From Symbiodinium natans (Eukaryota; Sar; Dinophyceae; Suessiales; Symbiodiniaceae), in contig CAJNDS010000335.1 of the NCBI GenBank assembly GCA_905221605.1, positions 1,745,430 through 1,809,429 of the forward strand: a stretch of 64,000 bases of DNA. Reading direction: 5' to 3'. Positions 22,593-33,782 of this stretch are shown piece by piece (position 1 is the stretch's first letter; each line of letters begins with the position of its first letter). The notes below the pieces were generated by a model that was not told the DNA's origin, did not search any database, and saw only the letters and a program-made list of their open reading frames with translations. Both the position numbers and the translations under genes were made by a program.

Positions 22593-22649
22593 GTGGTCTT
22601 AGGGTTTAGGGTTTAGGGTTTAGGGTTTAGGGTTTAGGGTTTAGGGTTT

Positions 22650-22760
22650 AGGGAAAATCTGGGAATCTGGCAAACTATTCACCTACATTTTTAAGTAGTA
22701 ACTACCCTAAAATAGCAGGTATATCCCATCAAACCGTAGGTAAAGAGGGTCAGTAGGCTT
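22650..22760. mobile_element. Family I element, copy 2 (inverted)
   Basis: Begins AAAATCTGGGAATCTGGCAA and continues GTAGTAACTACCCTAAAATA, the reverse complement of copy 1 at 22255-22365. Confidence 0.8.
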
Positions 22761-23189
22761 TCGGCTTCGGGTTTAGGGCTCAGCTTTTCGGCTATCGGTT
22801 TCCGGGTTGGAACAGGAAGGCTCACAATGTTAGGGGCTCCTATGACGAGCCTGGTGCCTCCTTTTTATAATTATGTAGGGTTTAGAGTTTAGGGTTTAGG
22901 GTTTAGAGTTTAGGGTTTAGGGTTTAGGGGTTAGGGTTTAGGGTTTAGGGTTTAGGGTTTAGAGGTTAGGGCTTGCCTGAGGCATGTTTTTCACTGCTAT
23001 GAGTATCATTCCTTCACAAGGGTAGGCCCGGTACTTAGAAGCAGAGTCATTACGAGGGCATCGCTACTCGTGTCTCGCTTGCGCGCTCTTGGTGCTGATC
23101 AACTCCTAAACCCTTAAACCCTAAAACCCTAAACCCTAAACCCTAAACCCTAAACCCTAAACCCTAAACCCTAAACCCTAAACCCTAAG

Positions 23190-23574
23190 CTGCAAACACA
23201 AGAGTTCAAGCCGAAACGCATCAATCTCTGGAGGTCCTTGGGCTTGTGTTTTTTGGTTAAAGGTACCGCGAACCTGCGCTATAGAAGATAGAGTAGGGGT
23301 ACACCCCTAAACCCCAAACCCCAAACCCCAAACCCTAAGCCCCTAAGCCCCTAAGCCCCTAAGCCCCTAAGCCCCTAAGCCCCTAAGCCCCTAAGCCCCT
23401 AAGCCCCTAAGCCCCTAAGCCCCTAAGCCCCTAAGCCCCTAAGCCCCAAACCGCAAACCCCAAACCCTCATGCCTAACCCCTAAACCCCTAAAGCCTTTA
23501 AGATCCTCCAGGTGCGACTGGACCAGATCATCAAGGCATCCACTCCGCAGGAGGTGGCGACGCCTGTCGCGCAG
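23190..23574 (+). CDS. Two candidate internal exons
   Basis: 23190-23233 starts right after CCCTAAG: LQTQEFKPKRINLW, donor AG|GTCCTT. 23512-23574: VRLDQIIKASTPQEVATPVA then Q, donor CAG|GTTAGG. Both look coding, but their phases do not join directly, so a further exon or a different donor is needed. Unknown product. Confidence 0.4.
23330..23450. repeat. CCCCTAAG tandem repeat
   Basis: About fourteen perfect CCCCTAAG units (8 nt instead of 7), bracketed by CCCCAAA variants. The frameshifted unit length shows expansion of a mutated unit. Confidence 0.95.
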
Positions 23575-23733
23575 GTTAGGATTTTTACGGTCGAGGGTTT
23601 AGGGATTAGGGTGTAGGGTTTAGGGTTTTTGTGGTTTCCGGAGGGGGGTTCATCAGGGCTTTGGGTTTAGATTTCCGGCCGCCAGTGAATTCCTCCAGCC
23701 CGTCGAGGGGTAGTCGACGAATCCCACCCTGCC

Positions 23734-24008
23734 CTAAACCCTAAACCCTAAACCCTAAACCCTAAACCCTAAACCCTAAACCCTAAACCCTAAACCCTAA
23801 ACCCCAAACCCCAACCCAACCCCAAACCCCAAACCCCAAACCCAAAACCCCTAAACCCCAAACAAACCCTAAACCAACCCTGAACCCTGAACCCTAAACC
23901 CCAAACCCTAAACCCTAAACCCTAAACCCTAAACCCTAAACCCTAAACCCTAAACCCTAAACCCTAAACCCTAAACCCTAAACCCTAAACCCTAAACCCT
24001 AAACCCTG
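23734..24008 (-). repeat. Longest CCCTAAA array of the window
   Basis: Roughly 38 units, in two perfect blocks separated by degenerate CCCCAAA and AACCCTG variants. No open frame other than the array-encoded repeat peptide. Confidence 0.95.
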
Positions 24009-24130
24009 CCCGGCCTCCCCCCGGCTTTCCCACCATTTTTTGAGTCCATTTATTCAATTAAGGTAGCACCCTTCTTGTCAAAAACTTCAGTTTGCACAGG
24101 GTGCGCTTGACCCTGCTTTCGCTGTGACTC

Positions 24131-24243
24131 CTAGGACCCAGAATGCCCCCAGTATTCCCTTTCTTGGGGGTCTAGGTTCCCTTATAACCTCCTTCAATCC
24201 AAAAAGTGCAACCCTTTTATTCCTAGGTTACTCCTGGTTCTAG
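24131..24243 (+). mobile_element. Family A element
   Basis: Left end CTAGGACCCAGAATG, TATTCCCTTTCTTGGGGGTC, GGTTCCCTTATAACC, right end CTAGGTTACTCCTGGTTCTAG. The ends are inverted repeats of CTAGGACCCAG. Confidence 0.75.
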
Positions 24244-24920
24244 CCCTAAACCCTAAACCCTAGACCCTAAACCCTGTAGATGGGTCTAGGCTCTGTACTT
24301 TGTCACGGCAAGTTTCGATCCTCAGCCTGCTTGTCTTTCATTGGCTTCTTCATGATCACATGGTACCCAAGAGCTAACATTTTACCAAGGTGCCGCCTGG
24401 CAGCCAAACCCTAAACCCTAAACCCTAAACCCTAAACCGTTTACCCTAAAACTCTTACGGAATCGAACAGATTAACCTTAAAAGCTCCCTTGAGAAGCAG
24501 GGCCTGCAAGCTCCGAGAATCTACCATCCACGAACGGGAAATCAATCTTCAAACCTGCGAAATGCAAACCCAAAACCCCTAAATATAGGGTTTAGGGTTT
24601 AGGGTTTAGGGTTTAGGGTTTAGGGTTTAGGGTTGAGGAACCCCCAAACCCGGAGCCCTAAACCCCTGAAGCATAAACCCGAATCCTAGCACCCCAGACC
24701 CTAAACCCTAAAACCTTGAACCCCAAGCCCCAAAACCTTGAAACCCTGAAACCCTAAACCCTAAACCTTAAACCCTAAACCCTAAAGCCTAAGCCCTAAA
24801 GCCCTAAGCCTACACCCCTCAACCCCCAACCCCCAAAACCCTGAAACCCCCTAAACCCTAAACCCTAAACCCTAAACCCTAAACCCTAAACCCTAAACCC
24901 TATAAACCCTGAAAGCCCAG

Positions 24921-24982
24921 GAACCTCATCCACGACAAGCTGCCTGGACACTTTGCCACACGGATAAAGCAGCCCGGCCAAG
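24921..24982 (+). CDS. Candidate internal exon
   Basis: GCCCAG acceptor, frame NLIHDKLPGHFATRIKQPGQ, donor G|GTCCAGG. Coding-like, unknown product; arrays flank it in inverted orientation. Confidence 0.45.
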
Positions 24983-25003
24983 GTCCAGGGCTGTTTTGTT
25001 CTG

Positions 25004-25119
25004 TAGGTTTAGGGTTTAGGGTTTAGGGTTTAGGGTTTAGGGTTTGGGGTTTAGGGTTTAGGGTTTAGGGTTTAGGGTTTAGGGTTTAGGGTTTAGGGTT
25101 TAGGGTTTAGGGTTTAGGG
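25004..25119 (+). repeat. TTTAGGG array downstream of exon 24921-24982
   Basis: About 16 units with a single TTTGGGG variant. It is the inverted partner of the CCCTAAA array at about 24850-24900 on the other side of the exon. Confidence 0.95.
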
Positions 25120-25158
25120 CCGACGTTTACGCCATCCCTGGATGCCTAGCAGCCAAGC

Positions 25159-25263
25159 AGTACCCTTACTCAGCTGAGTTTTGGGGCAGTACCCCTTCAC
25201 AAACCTACTTCAGTTCAAAAAGGCCACAGATTTCTTGGCCGAGCCTACTGTGGAACCTAGCTA
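25159..25263 (+). mobile_element. Diverged family A element
   Basis: CAGTACCCTTACTC, GTTTTGGGGCAG, AACCTACTTCAGTTCAAAAA and TACTGTGGAACCTAG align with the landmarks of the 59004 copy. An open frame running through it (begins DVYAIPGCLAAKQ) is therefore suspect. Confidence 0.5.
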
Positions 25264-26177
25264 TAAGCACCCTCAAGCCGAAGCCGAAGCCCTAAGCTAC
25301 TTTGAGTCCCATGCACTCCCCCATGTGAATACTACCTGGCCCCTTCGGTTTCGGGTTTAGGGGTTGAGGGATTTAGGAAGTTCGTGTTTAGGGCCTGGGG
25401 TTTGGGCTTTTGGGTTTAGGGCTTAGGGTTTAGGGTTTGTGGTAATGACCTGGTCTAAAATGTGCCGGATTTAGGGACTCTAAACCCTACACCCTGGACC
25501 CGAAACCCTAAACCCTAAACCCTAAACCCTAAACCCTAAACCCTAAACCCCAAAGCCCTAACTATAACCCAAAAAAGTCCATAAGAACCTGGCCTCAAGT
25601 CGGACACCTTGAAACTCTGAAGCATGCTCTTGGACCCTGACCCTCAAAAAAGAGGCCGCTGCTATGGGTTTAGGACGCTAAGCCCTAAACCCTAAACCCT
25701 AAACCCTAAACCCTAAACCCTAAACCCTAAACCCTAAACCCTAAACCCTAAACCCTAAATATACCCTAAACCCTACAAGTGTCTTTGCCACTCTTTCTCT
25801 CGTAGAAAATGCCGTGTTCCTTCATCGTCAATCCACAACGGGCCCTAAAAGTCCGTAAGAACCCTAACAACGCTTTGAAGAACAACATTAAACAGCCTAA
25901 AATACCTAAGCTCCAAACTCTAAGCCCTAAACTTCCTTAAGAACCCTAACAACCCTTCAAAGAACAACAGCAATAAACAAAAAAACAACTAAAATTCCTA
26001 AGCTCCAAACAAAGAGAGAAAGCACTAAGCACCCTAAAACCCTAAATGAACCCTTAACGCCCTAAACCCTAAACCCTAAACCCTAAACCCTAAACCCTAA
26101 ACCCTAAACCCTAAACCCTAAACCCTAAACCCTAAACCCTAAACCCTAAACCCTAAAACAAACAAAGAAACCACAAG

Positions 26178-26250
26178 CTGCAAAAGGCACCTTGAAGCGC
26201 TTCCCAAGTGGCACGAGGTGCCCGAGATCCAAGATGCCGGTACCCAAGCG
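26178..26250 (+). CDS. Candidate internal exon
   Basis: Acceptor CCACAAG, frame CKRHLEALPKWHEVPEIQDA then GTQA, donor GCG|GTTTAGGG in the array. Unknown product. Confidence 0.45.
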
Positions 26251-26491
26251 GTTTAGGGTTTGGGGTTTAGGGTTTAGGGTTTAGGGTTTAGGGTTTAGGG
26301 TTTAGGGTTTAGGGTTTAGGGTTTAGGGTTTAGGGTTTAGGCGGTTTAGGGCTTAGGGTTTAAGAATAAGGGTTTGGAGGTTCAGGGTTTTGGGTTACTT
26401 AAAAGCAGCACAGAGTCTTGTGCTTCGGGGGTTGATTTGGAACAGATTCTGGAGTTCGGGCTTTTGGTTTCGGAGCCTTAAGTATCTTCAG

Positions 26492-26652
26492 GTGTTGCCG
26501 TTTTCGTCCGTTTTCCTAAAGCAGCTAGTTGCTTTCATAATATTGTTCCGGACCTTCGTTCGATATTAGATCAGTTCTCATTTTGCAAGGAAGTGCGCGA
26601 ATGTATTGAATGCTGTGTGCCAGTGTGGCTAGGTACGGTCGAGTGTCATTAA
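26492..26652 (+). CDS. Candidate terminal exon
   Basis: TATCTTCAG acceptor, then 52 codons with no array sequence: VAVFVRFPKAASCFHNIV, DLRSILDQFSFCKEVREC, stop TAA at 26650-26652. The opening VAVFVRF resembles an RNA-recognition-motif strand, but this is not enough to assign a family. The surrounding 490 nt (26,400-26,890) is one of the few stretches without arrays. Confidence 0.4.
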
Positions 26653-26772
26653 GCCGGCATTCGCGAAAAATTATGATCCACAAGAGCATGTATGGAGCCT
26701 TGTTATCTCAGTGGGGCTGTGCGAGGCTTGACCCTAAATCCTTTGCAAACCCCAAACCCTAAACCCTAATAG

Positions 26773-26884
26773 GGACGGCAAACAATATTGGTTGGGAGGC
26801 ACGTTTGCGAGCATCCATGGCAACTCAGGTCCACAAAATCCTGACACATTCTTTCAGCAGCTCGGTCTCGCAGTGTCTTGCTGA
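26773..26884 (+). CDS. Candidate terminal exon
   Basis: CTAATAG acceptor, frame DGKQYWLGGTFASIHGNSGP then QNPDTFFQQLGLAVSC, stop TGA. An overlapping +1 frame (MATQVHKILTHSFSSSV) is also open, so the frame choice is uncertain. No family recognised. Confidence 0.4.
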
Positions 26885-27237
26885 GTGTAGGTTTAGGGGT
26901 TAGGGGTTAGGGCTTAGGGCTTAGGGCTTAGGGCTTAGGGTTTAGGGCTTAGGGTTTAGGGTTTAGGGTTTAGGGATTGGGTTCAGGGGGTGTCTAACTC
27001 CCTGAACCCTAGATCCCTTTGACCCTTAGCCGTTGAAACCCCAAGCCCCTAAACTCCAAGGCTAAAATATAGGGCCTTCATCTTCTGGTGAGACTTTCGG
27101 AAGCCTTCTCTGGGTTTTGGAGTTTTCGTGTGTCGTTTTGGTTCTGGGTTGCTAGTATAGCTACTTATACCTAGAAAGTATAATGCTTTTCTTCCAGGGT
27201 TTACTCCAAAGTAGGGTTGTAGGTATACATATAAAAG

Positions 27238-27296
27238 GAATATATATATATATAACTAACTAAATAAATACATAAAATATATATACATATATATAT
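27238..27296. repeat. AT-rich microsatellite
   Basis: TATATATA and TAAATAAA runs, comparable to those at 2892-2930, 5092-5142, 8710-8740 and 46852-46893. Several of these are cores of family G elements. Confidence 0.9.
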
Positions 27297-27736
27297 CTAA
27301 ACCCTAAACCCTAAACCCCAAACCCTAAACCCTAAACCCTAAACCCTAAACCGTATACTTCATAGATTTTACGGAGTCCAAGCTAAGACCTCCACACTTG
27401 GGGGCCTATGCTTCATAGCCTTACAAGCCCTAAACGCCTGGAATCCTTGCCCACTTTCATGGGGTTTAGGGTTTAGGGTTTAGGGTTTAGGGTTTAGGGT
27501 TTAGGGTTTAGGGTTTAGGGTTTAGGGTTTAGGGTTTCGGGTGTGACGGCTTCGGGTTCAGGAGTTTCATGGGCCTCTACCTTGCACCCCGAAGGTTGTA
27601 ATCTTGGGCTCGAAGGGAATATACGGGCCATATTCGGGGTACATCCTTAGAGGTCCGAGTATGACCCTAAACCCTAAACCCGAAACCCTAAACCGCATCA
27701 TTACCCTTATCTATCCCCTTATCGACGCCTTTTGCC

Positions 27737-27838
27737 CCTGGTTCTTAGTAGGGAATGAGGGAATGAGGGCCCCATATCGTCCTTGAAAGGGTTTATATAT
27801 GGGGCCTTCATTCCCTCATTTCCTACTAAGAACCAGCC
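27737..27838. mobile_element. TIR element, family G
   Basis: GGTTCTTAGTAGGGAATGAG at the left and CTCATTTCCTACTAAGAACC at the right form an almost perfect inverted repeat, with TATATATGGGGCC near the centre. Confidence 0.85.
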
Positions 27839-27948
27839 AGTTTTGTGAGGTACCCTGCAGGTCTCTTCCTGAATTTATGAAAGTTAGCATTGCCGCCTCC
27901 GAGCTGGCGATCTACCTCTGCGTAGCGTGCAGGGTTTTTGCCCTACGG

Positions 27949-28065
27949 GTAGTGACATGGTTCCTTAGTATGAGCCCTTAAACGGGGACCCCTGATATAC
28001 CCCTTGTCTTCCCTATAAAGCCCAAGAGCCAATACTTCAGAACCCTTTAAAGAAGGTAGCAGTTT
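27949..28065. mobile_element. Family D element
   Basis: GTAGTGACATGGTTCCTTAG ... CAATACTTCAGAACCC, TTTAAAGAAGGTAGC. The right TIR is partly lost. Confidence 0.55.
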
Positions 28066-28821
28066 AAGTTTCGATTGTAGGGGTTCTGATCAACCTTCAG
28101 TTCACCCAAGAATCTGGACAAGTTAGCAACCCTCAGCCGGAAACCCTAAGCCCTTATATGCCAAGAGTTGGTTTTTTCCAGAAAGGATAACCCTAAGCCC
28201 TAAATCTAAGGGTGATTTCAGGGACCTTGCATATGGGTTTCTTACCTTAAAATGCTCCTGAATTTTGGGCCCTTGGTTTGTATAGGGTCTTTCCAGGTAA
28301 GCTACCCTAAACCTAAATCCTAAACCCTAAACCCTAAACCCTAAACCCTAAAGCGCAAGAAAACCTTGAGCGCCATTTTTTGAGGAAACCTGCGCCTCGT
28401 GGAGAAGGGCGAAAGTCTGCGCGAGGCGGGTTTGGGGTTTGGGGTTTACGGTTTAGGGTTTAGGGTTTATGGTTATGTGGTTTATAGGGTTTGTAGGGTT
28501 TAGGGCTTAATTAGGGCTTAGGGTGTGGGAGTGGAGAGGCGTGTGTGGTCATCGGAAAAAGTGCTGTTCATGTAGCTCTTGGTGGCCAAAGCTTCGATCC
28601 CTGAACCCTGCGCCGCGTACGGCGTGAAGTCAGCTCAGCCTTTCTCTGGGTTTTTGGAGGAACCCTAAACCCCAAACCCCAAACCCCAAACCCCAAACCC
28701 CAAACCCCAAACCCCAAACCCCAAACCCTAAACCCTAAACCCTAAACCCTAAGCCCCTTCTACAGGCCCCAAATTTGGGATTGGGCCTCGCGGGTTTTGA
28801 GGCGCCCAAGAACCCTGGCAG

Positions 28822-29091
28822 GTCACTGAGGTCATTGGCGATCTCCGAAGGCGGCACAAGAAGGCCGGTTTAGGGGTTAGGGGTTAGGGTTTTTGTTTAA
28901 TCCCTTCCCCCTAATATTAAACGGGGGGTCCCCCCTCCCCCCCCCCCCTTTAAAAATTCGAAATGTGTTTTTATTATTAGGGGGTATTTTTATCGAAATG
29001 TCGCAAAATTAGACTTCAGGGTGTGGAGAGCCAGGCTCACAGGCAGCTGACAGACAGCTTCGTGCTGCCAAAAGACGGGCCTCTAAATTAA
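28822..29091 (+). CDS. Candidate exons, basic protein
   Basis: 28822-28867: VTEVIGDLRRRHKKA, after CTGGCAG, donor G|GTTTAGGG. A second piece from 29020 is open in two frames: one joins by phase (EPGSQAADRQLRAAKRR), the other gives a stop at 29089-29091 (VESQAHRQLTDSFVLPKDG). I cannot choose between them. Confidence 0.35.
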
Positions 29092-29582
29092 ACCTAAACC
29101 CTGAACCCTAAGCCCTAAACCCTTAATTAACCCTAGACCCCCCAACCCAAAACCCTCTGAGGGTTTTATTGGTGTTGAAGGATTTCTTGGAGGCCTGAAC
29201 CCCCCCCTAATTCGGAATAGGGTTTAAAAGGCGGGCTCGGTTTCGGGAGGTTTTTCCGGAAAGTATTTTTATTATTGGGGGGGGTATTTAATAAAAGGGG
29301 GAAGGGATTAGGGCTTAGGGCTTAGGTTTTAGGGTTTAGGATTTAGGGTTTAGGGTTTAGGGATAAACAAGCAGGAATCCTTATACAATGTCAGAAAGTT
29401 TCATCGAACTGCAGCAGGAACCTTTCTATTGACTTGAAGGGAAAGTGTTGAAATAAAGAGGGTCTCAGCAAACCCAAAACCCTAAACAGCAAACCCTAAA
29501 CCCTACACCCTAAACAGCAACCCTAAACCCTAAACCTTAAACAGCAACCCTAAACCGTAAACCCTAAACCCTCAACCTTCAG

Positions 29583-30648
29583 TGCCTATTGGGACTTGCT
29601 TCTCTCGGCTAGCAAAGGCCGAGATACGATGGTGCAGTACCTGACCGAAACCCTGCTGCAGCGTGATGGCGACCTTTGGTCCGCCAAGTGGCTGAGTGGC
29701 CTCCCGTCCACCCTGTGCCAGGCTTCCCCTACGCAACAGATCACCAGAGCATTGAACGATTCCAGGACGTTCTGAAGGATACTCTCCCGGACAACTACAT
29801 CACCTTGTCCATCGACAGCGTCAGCACGTATTTAGAGACCGGTTTGCGTGCCATGTGGATCCGGCGTGGGTGGGCCGCCCAGCCGGGGGAGCGGCACGCT
29901 CAGGATTGGGTGGAAGATCCTCGAGCCCCTACACCCTAAGCGCCATTGGCTTTTTTCTTGTGCTAGCTTTCCTAGTTTCGCTACTTCTGTTGATAGGGGA
30001 CCACAAGAAGTTTTAGGTAGGCCATTGTGATATTGTCTATGCCTTATTGGGCTTGAGAGGATGTTTTCACGAATGCTTTTCAGATGGTGCAAAGCGACCA
30101 CCTGCTACTGCTTAAAGCAGGCTTTCAAACCGCAACTATGGATAGGGCTTCTAGGTTTCGGAGGGCACCCGCAGTTTGTGTTTTTGTGGAGGGGGGAGGT
30201 TACAAGGCATTTGGTTCCGAAGCCCTTACAACCGGTGTGTGGAGAGAGCTGGAGAAGCCCTTTAAACCGGTTTGGGGTTTAGGGTTTAGGGTTTAGGGTT
30301 TAGGGCTGGAGGTAGTGCCTTTGCTCGGAGACGCCATTGCCCAGCTTCGTCACGATGACTTGATCGACGAGCGCCATGGCTATTGTTACGCAGGTTACTC
30401 GGGTTCATTCTTGAAGGTTCAGGGTACTTCATATCCCAGATATTACTGTACGTATAGCCCATTTACAAGCCCCCGTAAGGGCGGTAATCTGTTGCAATTG
30501 GTTTGTATGAAGTTACCCTAAACCCTAAACCCTAAAGCCTAAACCCTAAACCCTAAACCCTAAACCCTAATTTTTGGGGTCTCATGTTCTTCGGGCCTTT
30601 TGGGGTGTGACAGCTCATGTAGCGGCAACCATTGAGCAGCACAGCTGA
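29583..30648 (+). CDS. 3' part of an unknown gene, large exons
   Basis: 29583-29841 is the largest coding-like block. The frame AYWDLLLSASKGRDTMVQYL... runs to about 29700, then the protein-like frame shifts by one (FPYATDHQSIERFQDVLKDT, NYITLSIDSVSTYLE). 30084-30269: MVQSDHLLLLKAGFQTA..., ending ELEKPFKP, after TTTTCAG. 30312-30393: VVPLLGDAIAQLRHDDLIDE. 30614-30648: HVAATIEQHS and TGA. The last three join in phase. No domain recognised. A family C remnant lies in the last intron (30413-30512). Confidence 0.55.
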
Positions 30649-30741
30649 GGCAGCTGAACCTTGGGATGTTCCCCCTTTATACGTTGGGTTTAGGGTTTAG
30701 GGTTTAGGGTTTAGGGTTTAGGGTTTAGGGTTGGGATCATC

Positions 30742-30862
30742 ATACCCCCTATGGGTGGCTGTCCAAATTACGATCCGTTTGGGACACCCTAGATATTAGG
30801 TGCTGTATTATACTAGGGACACCAAAAAGGGACCAGAATTTTGACAACCCCCCCTATGAGAG
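30742..30862. mobile_element. TIR element, family H
   Basis: ATGGGTGGCTGTCCAAATTA at the left, GGACCAGAATTTTGACAACC at the right, and TAGGTGCTGTATTATACTAG inside. Shared with the copy at 42187-42366. Confidence 0.75.
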
Positions 30863-31230
30863 TCCCTACACTCTTCCCTGCTTTGCAGTGGGGACCCCAG
30901 CATGATTTAAGGACTATCCCTATTTTAGGGCTTAGGGCTTAGGGTTTAGGGTTTAGGGTTTAGGGTTTAGGGTTTAGGGTTGTAGCTGCGGTATTTTGGA
31001 GTAACCCTAGTCCCCAAACCCTAAACCCTAAATTCCAAGCCCGAAGCCCCAGAAGCTAAACCCTAAATCCCAGGGTTACTTTCCAGATCCCCCAAACGCG
31101 GGGTTGGTTCCTCAGCCTAAACCCTAAACCCTAAACCCTAAACCCTAAACCCTAAACCCTAAACCCTAAACCCTAAACCCTAAACCCTAAACCCTAAACC
31201 GTTAGTAGCCCCGAAATCTACCTGAGTCAG

Positions 31231-33220
31231 CCAAGACCCTTCAGGAGCTTTGCAAACAAATGGCTGGACACCTTTCTGCGGCCCAGATGCAGAGCTCCAC
31301 TGCGAGTTGGGTGGTGTAGGGTTTAGGGTTTAGGGTTTAGGGTTTAGGGTTTAGGGTTTAGGGTTTAGGGTTTAGGGTTTAGGGTTTAGGGTTTAGGGTT
31401 TAGGGTTTAGGGTTTAGGGTTTTGCGTTTGGGGTTTTGGGTTTTGGGTTTAGGGTTTAGGGTTTTGTTGTTAGGGGTTAGGGTTTGGGTGTAGGGTTTAG
31501 TGGTTTAGGTTTCTTGGGTTTATTTTCTAGTGTGCGGCAGTGAGTAAAGCTTGTAAGGCTTCTGTTTCCACTTTCGCTCTGCCCTCGTCGCAGTTGAGAT
31601 GTTCCCTTCTTGAGCTCTAGACTCTAGAGTATTTTGTTAGAATCTCTTCAGGCATTGGGCTTGGAGGTTTTTGGGGACGATGTTTCGTTTTCAGGGTGTG
31701 GCCTAAAGGTAAGGTTCATCTGTAGCAAGGCCAGGCAATCAGTTTTTTTGGGTGCAGCATTATCACCGATACTGTTTTTCACCAATACTCTATAGTACTG
31801 ACGGCTTGATCCCCCCAATAATATGCGGCAGTGGAAGCTTGGACTGAAAATTGCTGCGTACCCGTCTGAGCTCCTTCTGAGAGTGCTGACATCTTCTGAA
31901 ATTCTTCAGATCCTCTTGAGGTATCTCAGAAGAGTTCATGAGATAGCGAGCCCCCCACTCCTTCCCCACCCCCCCCCCCCCCCCCCCTCCCACCCAAATG
32001 CCCACCCCCCCGTACCCTTTCTGCCTCAAACGCTATTGCATGTGGGGGGGGGGAGTGGAGGGGGGCTAGCCAGCCGAGGCTCGCGAGAATCAGCACTGAA
32101 ATGCTCACGCTCCACTTCATGGAAATGCAGGAGAGCCGCATTGTGGTCAACCATCATTTCCACCCAACACCCGAACCCTAAACACTAAACACCCTGTGCC
32201 GAAGAGTAAACCCTAAACCCTAAGCCCTAAGCTCTAATCCCTATACCCTCTATTTGGGGTTCAGGGAATTCGGTGGGGTTTAGCAAAGCCCCCTCCTAAA
32301 CCATGACGACCTTAAACTCTGACCCCCAAAGTTTTGCCTCGATCATCCGTAAACCCGAAACCACAGAAGGCTAAACCCTAAACCCTACACGTTTAGGGCG
32401 CAGAACCTTCACCCCTGAAACTGTGCATGGAAGATCCCCTTGCTCAGTAAGTAGGGTTGCAATACCTTACTTAGGGTTATACTTTTCCCCATAGGGTTAT
32501 CTGACTGAAAACCCCAGTTACTAAGCCCCTTGATCCTTCAAGTACCCTCCAAGCTCTATGCCCCGCGTACTTGGAGGATCAGGGGGTCCACTAGGTGGGA
32601 TAAACCACAATCAGGGTCCCGGTGGTAAGGCTACTTTGTACCCGCTTTCTAACTTTGTGGTATTTTACTGTAACTTTAGATCTCTAGCTTTTTTGGGTTT
32701 ATTGGGTTTCTTAATAAGGCAGGCAAAAGTTCAATTTATAGCTACCCTCCTGAGTGCAGCCAAGCTAAGTGCCCTTCACCCTAAACCCTAAATCCTAAAC
32801 CCCAAGTCCGAAGCCCTAAACCCTAAACCCTAAACCCTAAACCCTAAACCCTAAACCCTAAACCCTAAACCCTAAACCCTAAACCCTAAACCCTAAACCC
32901 TTAGCCAGGTTGTCTTTCGGGATGGGTCTCTCTCTGGGGCCTGAAGGGTTGAACAGTTTTAGGGGTGTAGCGGTTCAGGGTTTTTGGATTTTAGTTTGTT
33001 TTTTGGGTCTGAAGGCTGTTTTTTTTTTTTTTTTTTGGGGGGGGGGGGGGGGGGTTGGGTTTTGGAGGTTTTTAGGGATTTAGGGGCTTCGTTTCTCTTG
33101 TTTTCTGAGAGTTTTCTGCTTGTTGCTGCTTTGCAGGTTCTCGTGTTTTTCTGGTTTAGGCTGCGAAGCACAACAAGAGGTAATGATCGTGAGGCTGCTC
33201 CGTCAAGATCAAGTCCATAA
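31231..33220 (+). CDS. Candidate exons of an unknown helical protein, ending at 33220
   Basis: 31231-31310: AKTLQELCKQMAGHLSAAQM then QSSTASW, donor GTGGTG. From 31823: MRQWKLGLKIAAYPSELLLR, SSEILQILLRYLRRVHEIAS, before a C-rich tract. 32074-32142: PRLARISTEMLTLHFMEMQE then SRI, donor GTGGTC. 33137-33220: VLVFFWFRLRSTTRGNDREA and a TAA, after the excellent acceptor GTTGCTGCTTTGCAG. Assigning all four to one gene is inference; no family recognised. Confidence 0.4.
33016..33054. repeat. Poly-T/poly-G junction
   Basis: About 16 T followed by about 18 G, the same order as at 11911-11962. Poly-P/K peptides predicted over it are artefacts. Confidence 0.95.
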
Positions 33221-33290
33221 AGCAAAGAATGGCCCGTACTCCAATGCTACAACCCCTAAACCCTAAACCCTAAACCCTAAACACGAAGTC

Positions 33291-33420
33291 AGTTACATGC
33301 CTCAATATGATTCCTTACCTTCTTTGAGGTGTTCTGAAGTATGGGCCCTTGGGTTGCAAAGGTTATGTAGGGGGTATATAAGGGGTCCCCATCCCCATAC
33401 TAAGTAACCATGCAACAACC
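33291..33420. mobile_element. TIR element, family D
   Basis: CAGTTACATGCCTCAATATG, TTCCTTACCTTCTTTGAGG, then TACTAAGTAACCATGCAACAA. It lies directly downstream of the candidate gene ending at 33220. Confidence 0.7.
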
Positions 33421-33455
33421 CTTAGACTAAACCCTGAATCCCTAAACCCTACGAG

Positions 33456-33518
33456 GAGTGCTACGTTGCGCATGAGGGAGGAGACACATCCGCCCACCAG
33501 ATGCAAGAGGGTCCAAAG
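33456..33518 (+). CDS. Candidate internal exon
   Basis: ACGAG acceptor, frame ECYVAHEGGDTSAHQMQEGP then K, donor AAG|GTGTCC. Unknown product; it may be an earlier exon of the gene ending at 34614. Confidence 0.4.
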
Positions 33519-33554
33519 GTGTCCAGGATGGAACCCTAGACCAAACCTTAAGCA

Positions 33555-33722
33555 ATAGACCCTAGACCCTAGACCCTAAACCCTAAACCCTAAACCGTAA
33601 ACCCCTAAACCCTAAACCCTAGACCCTAAACCCTAAACCCTAAACCCTAAACCCTAAACCCTAAACCCTAGACCCTAAACCCTAAACCCTAAACCCTAAA
33701 CCCTAAACCTAGACCCAAACCC
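33555..33722 (-). repeat. CCCTAAA array with CCCTAGA variants
   Basis: About 24 units with several CCCTAGA variants, lying between candidate exon 33456-33518 and a family A element at 33783. Confidence 0.93.
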
Positions 33723-33782
33723 CGCCGTGAAGATTCTTTAGGTTTGCCCCCAAAGTACCCTAATATGGCTGTACTTGTGCTA

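Noticed and set aside
32959-33225. Poly-proline/poly-lysine minus-strand ORF
   Set aside because: Arises from the T-run/G-run junction; the + strand exon 33137-33220 with a strong acceptor explains the rest.
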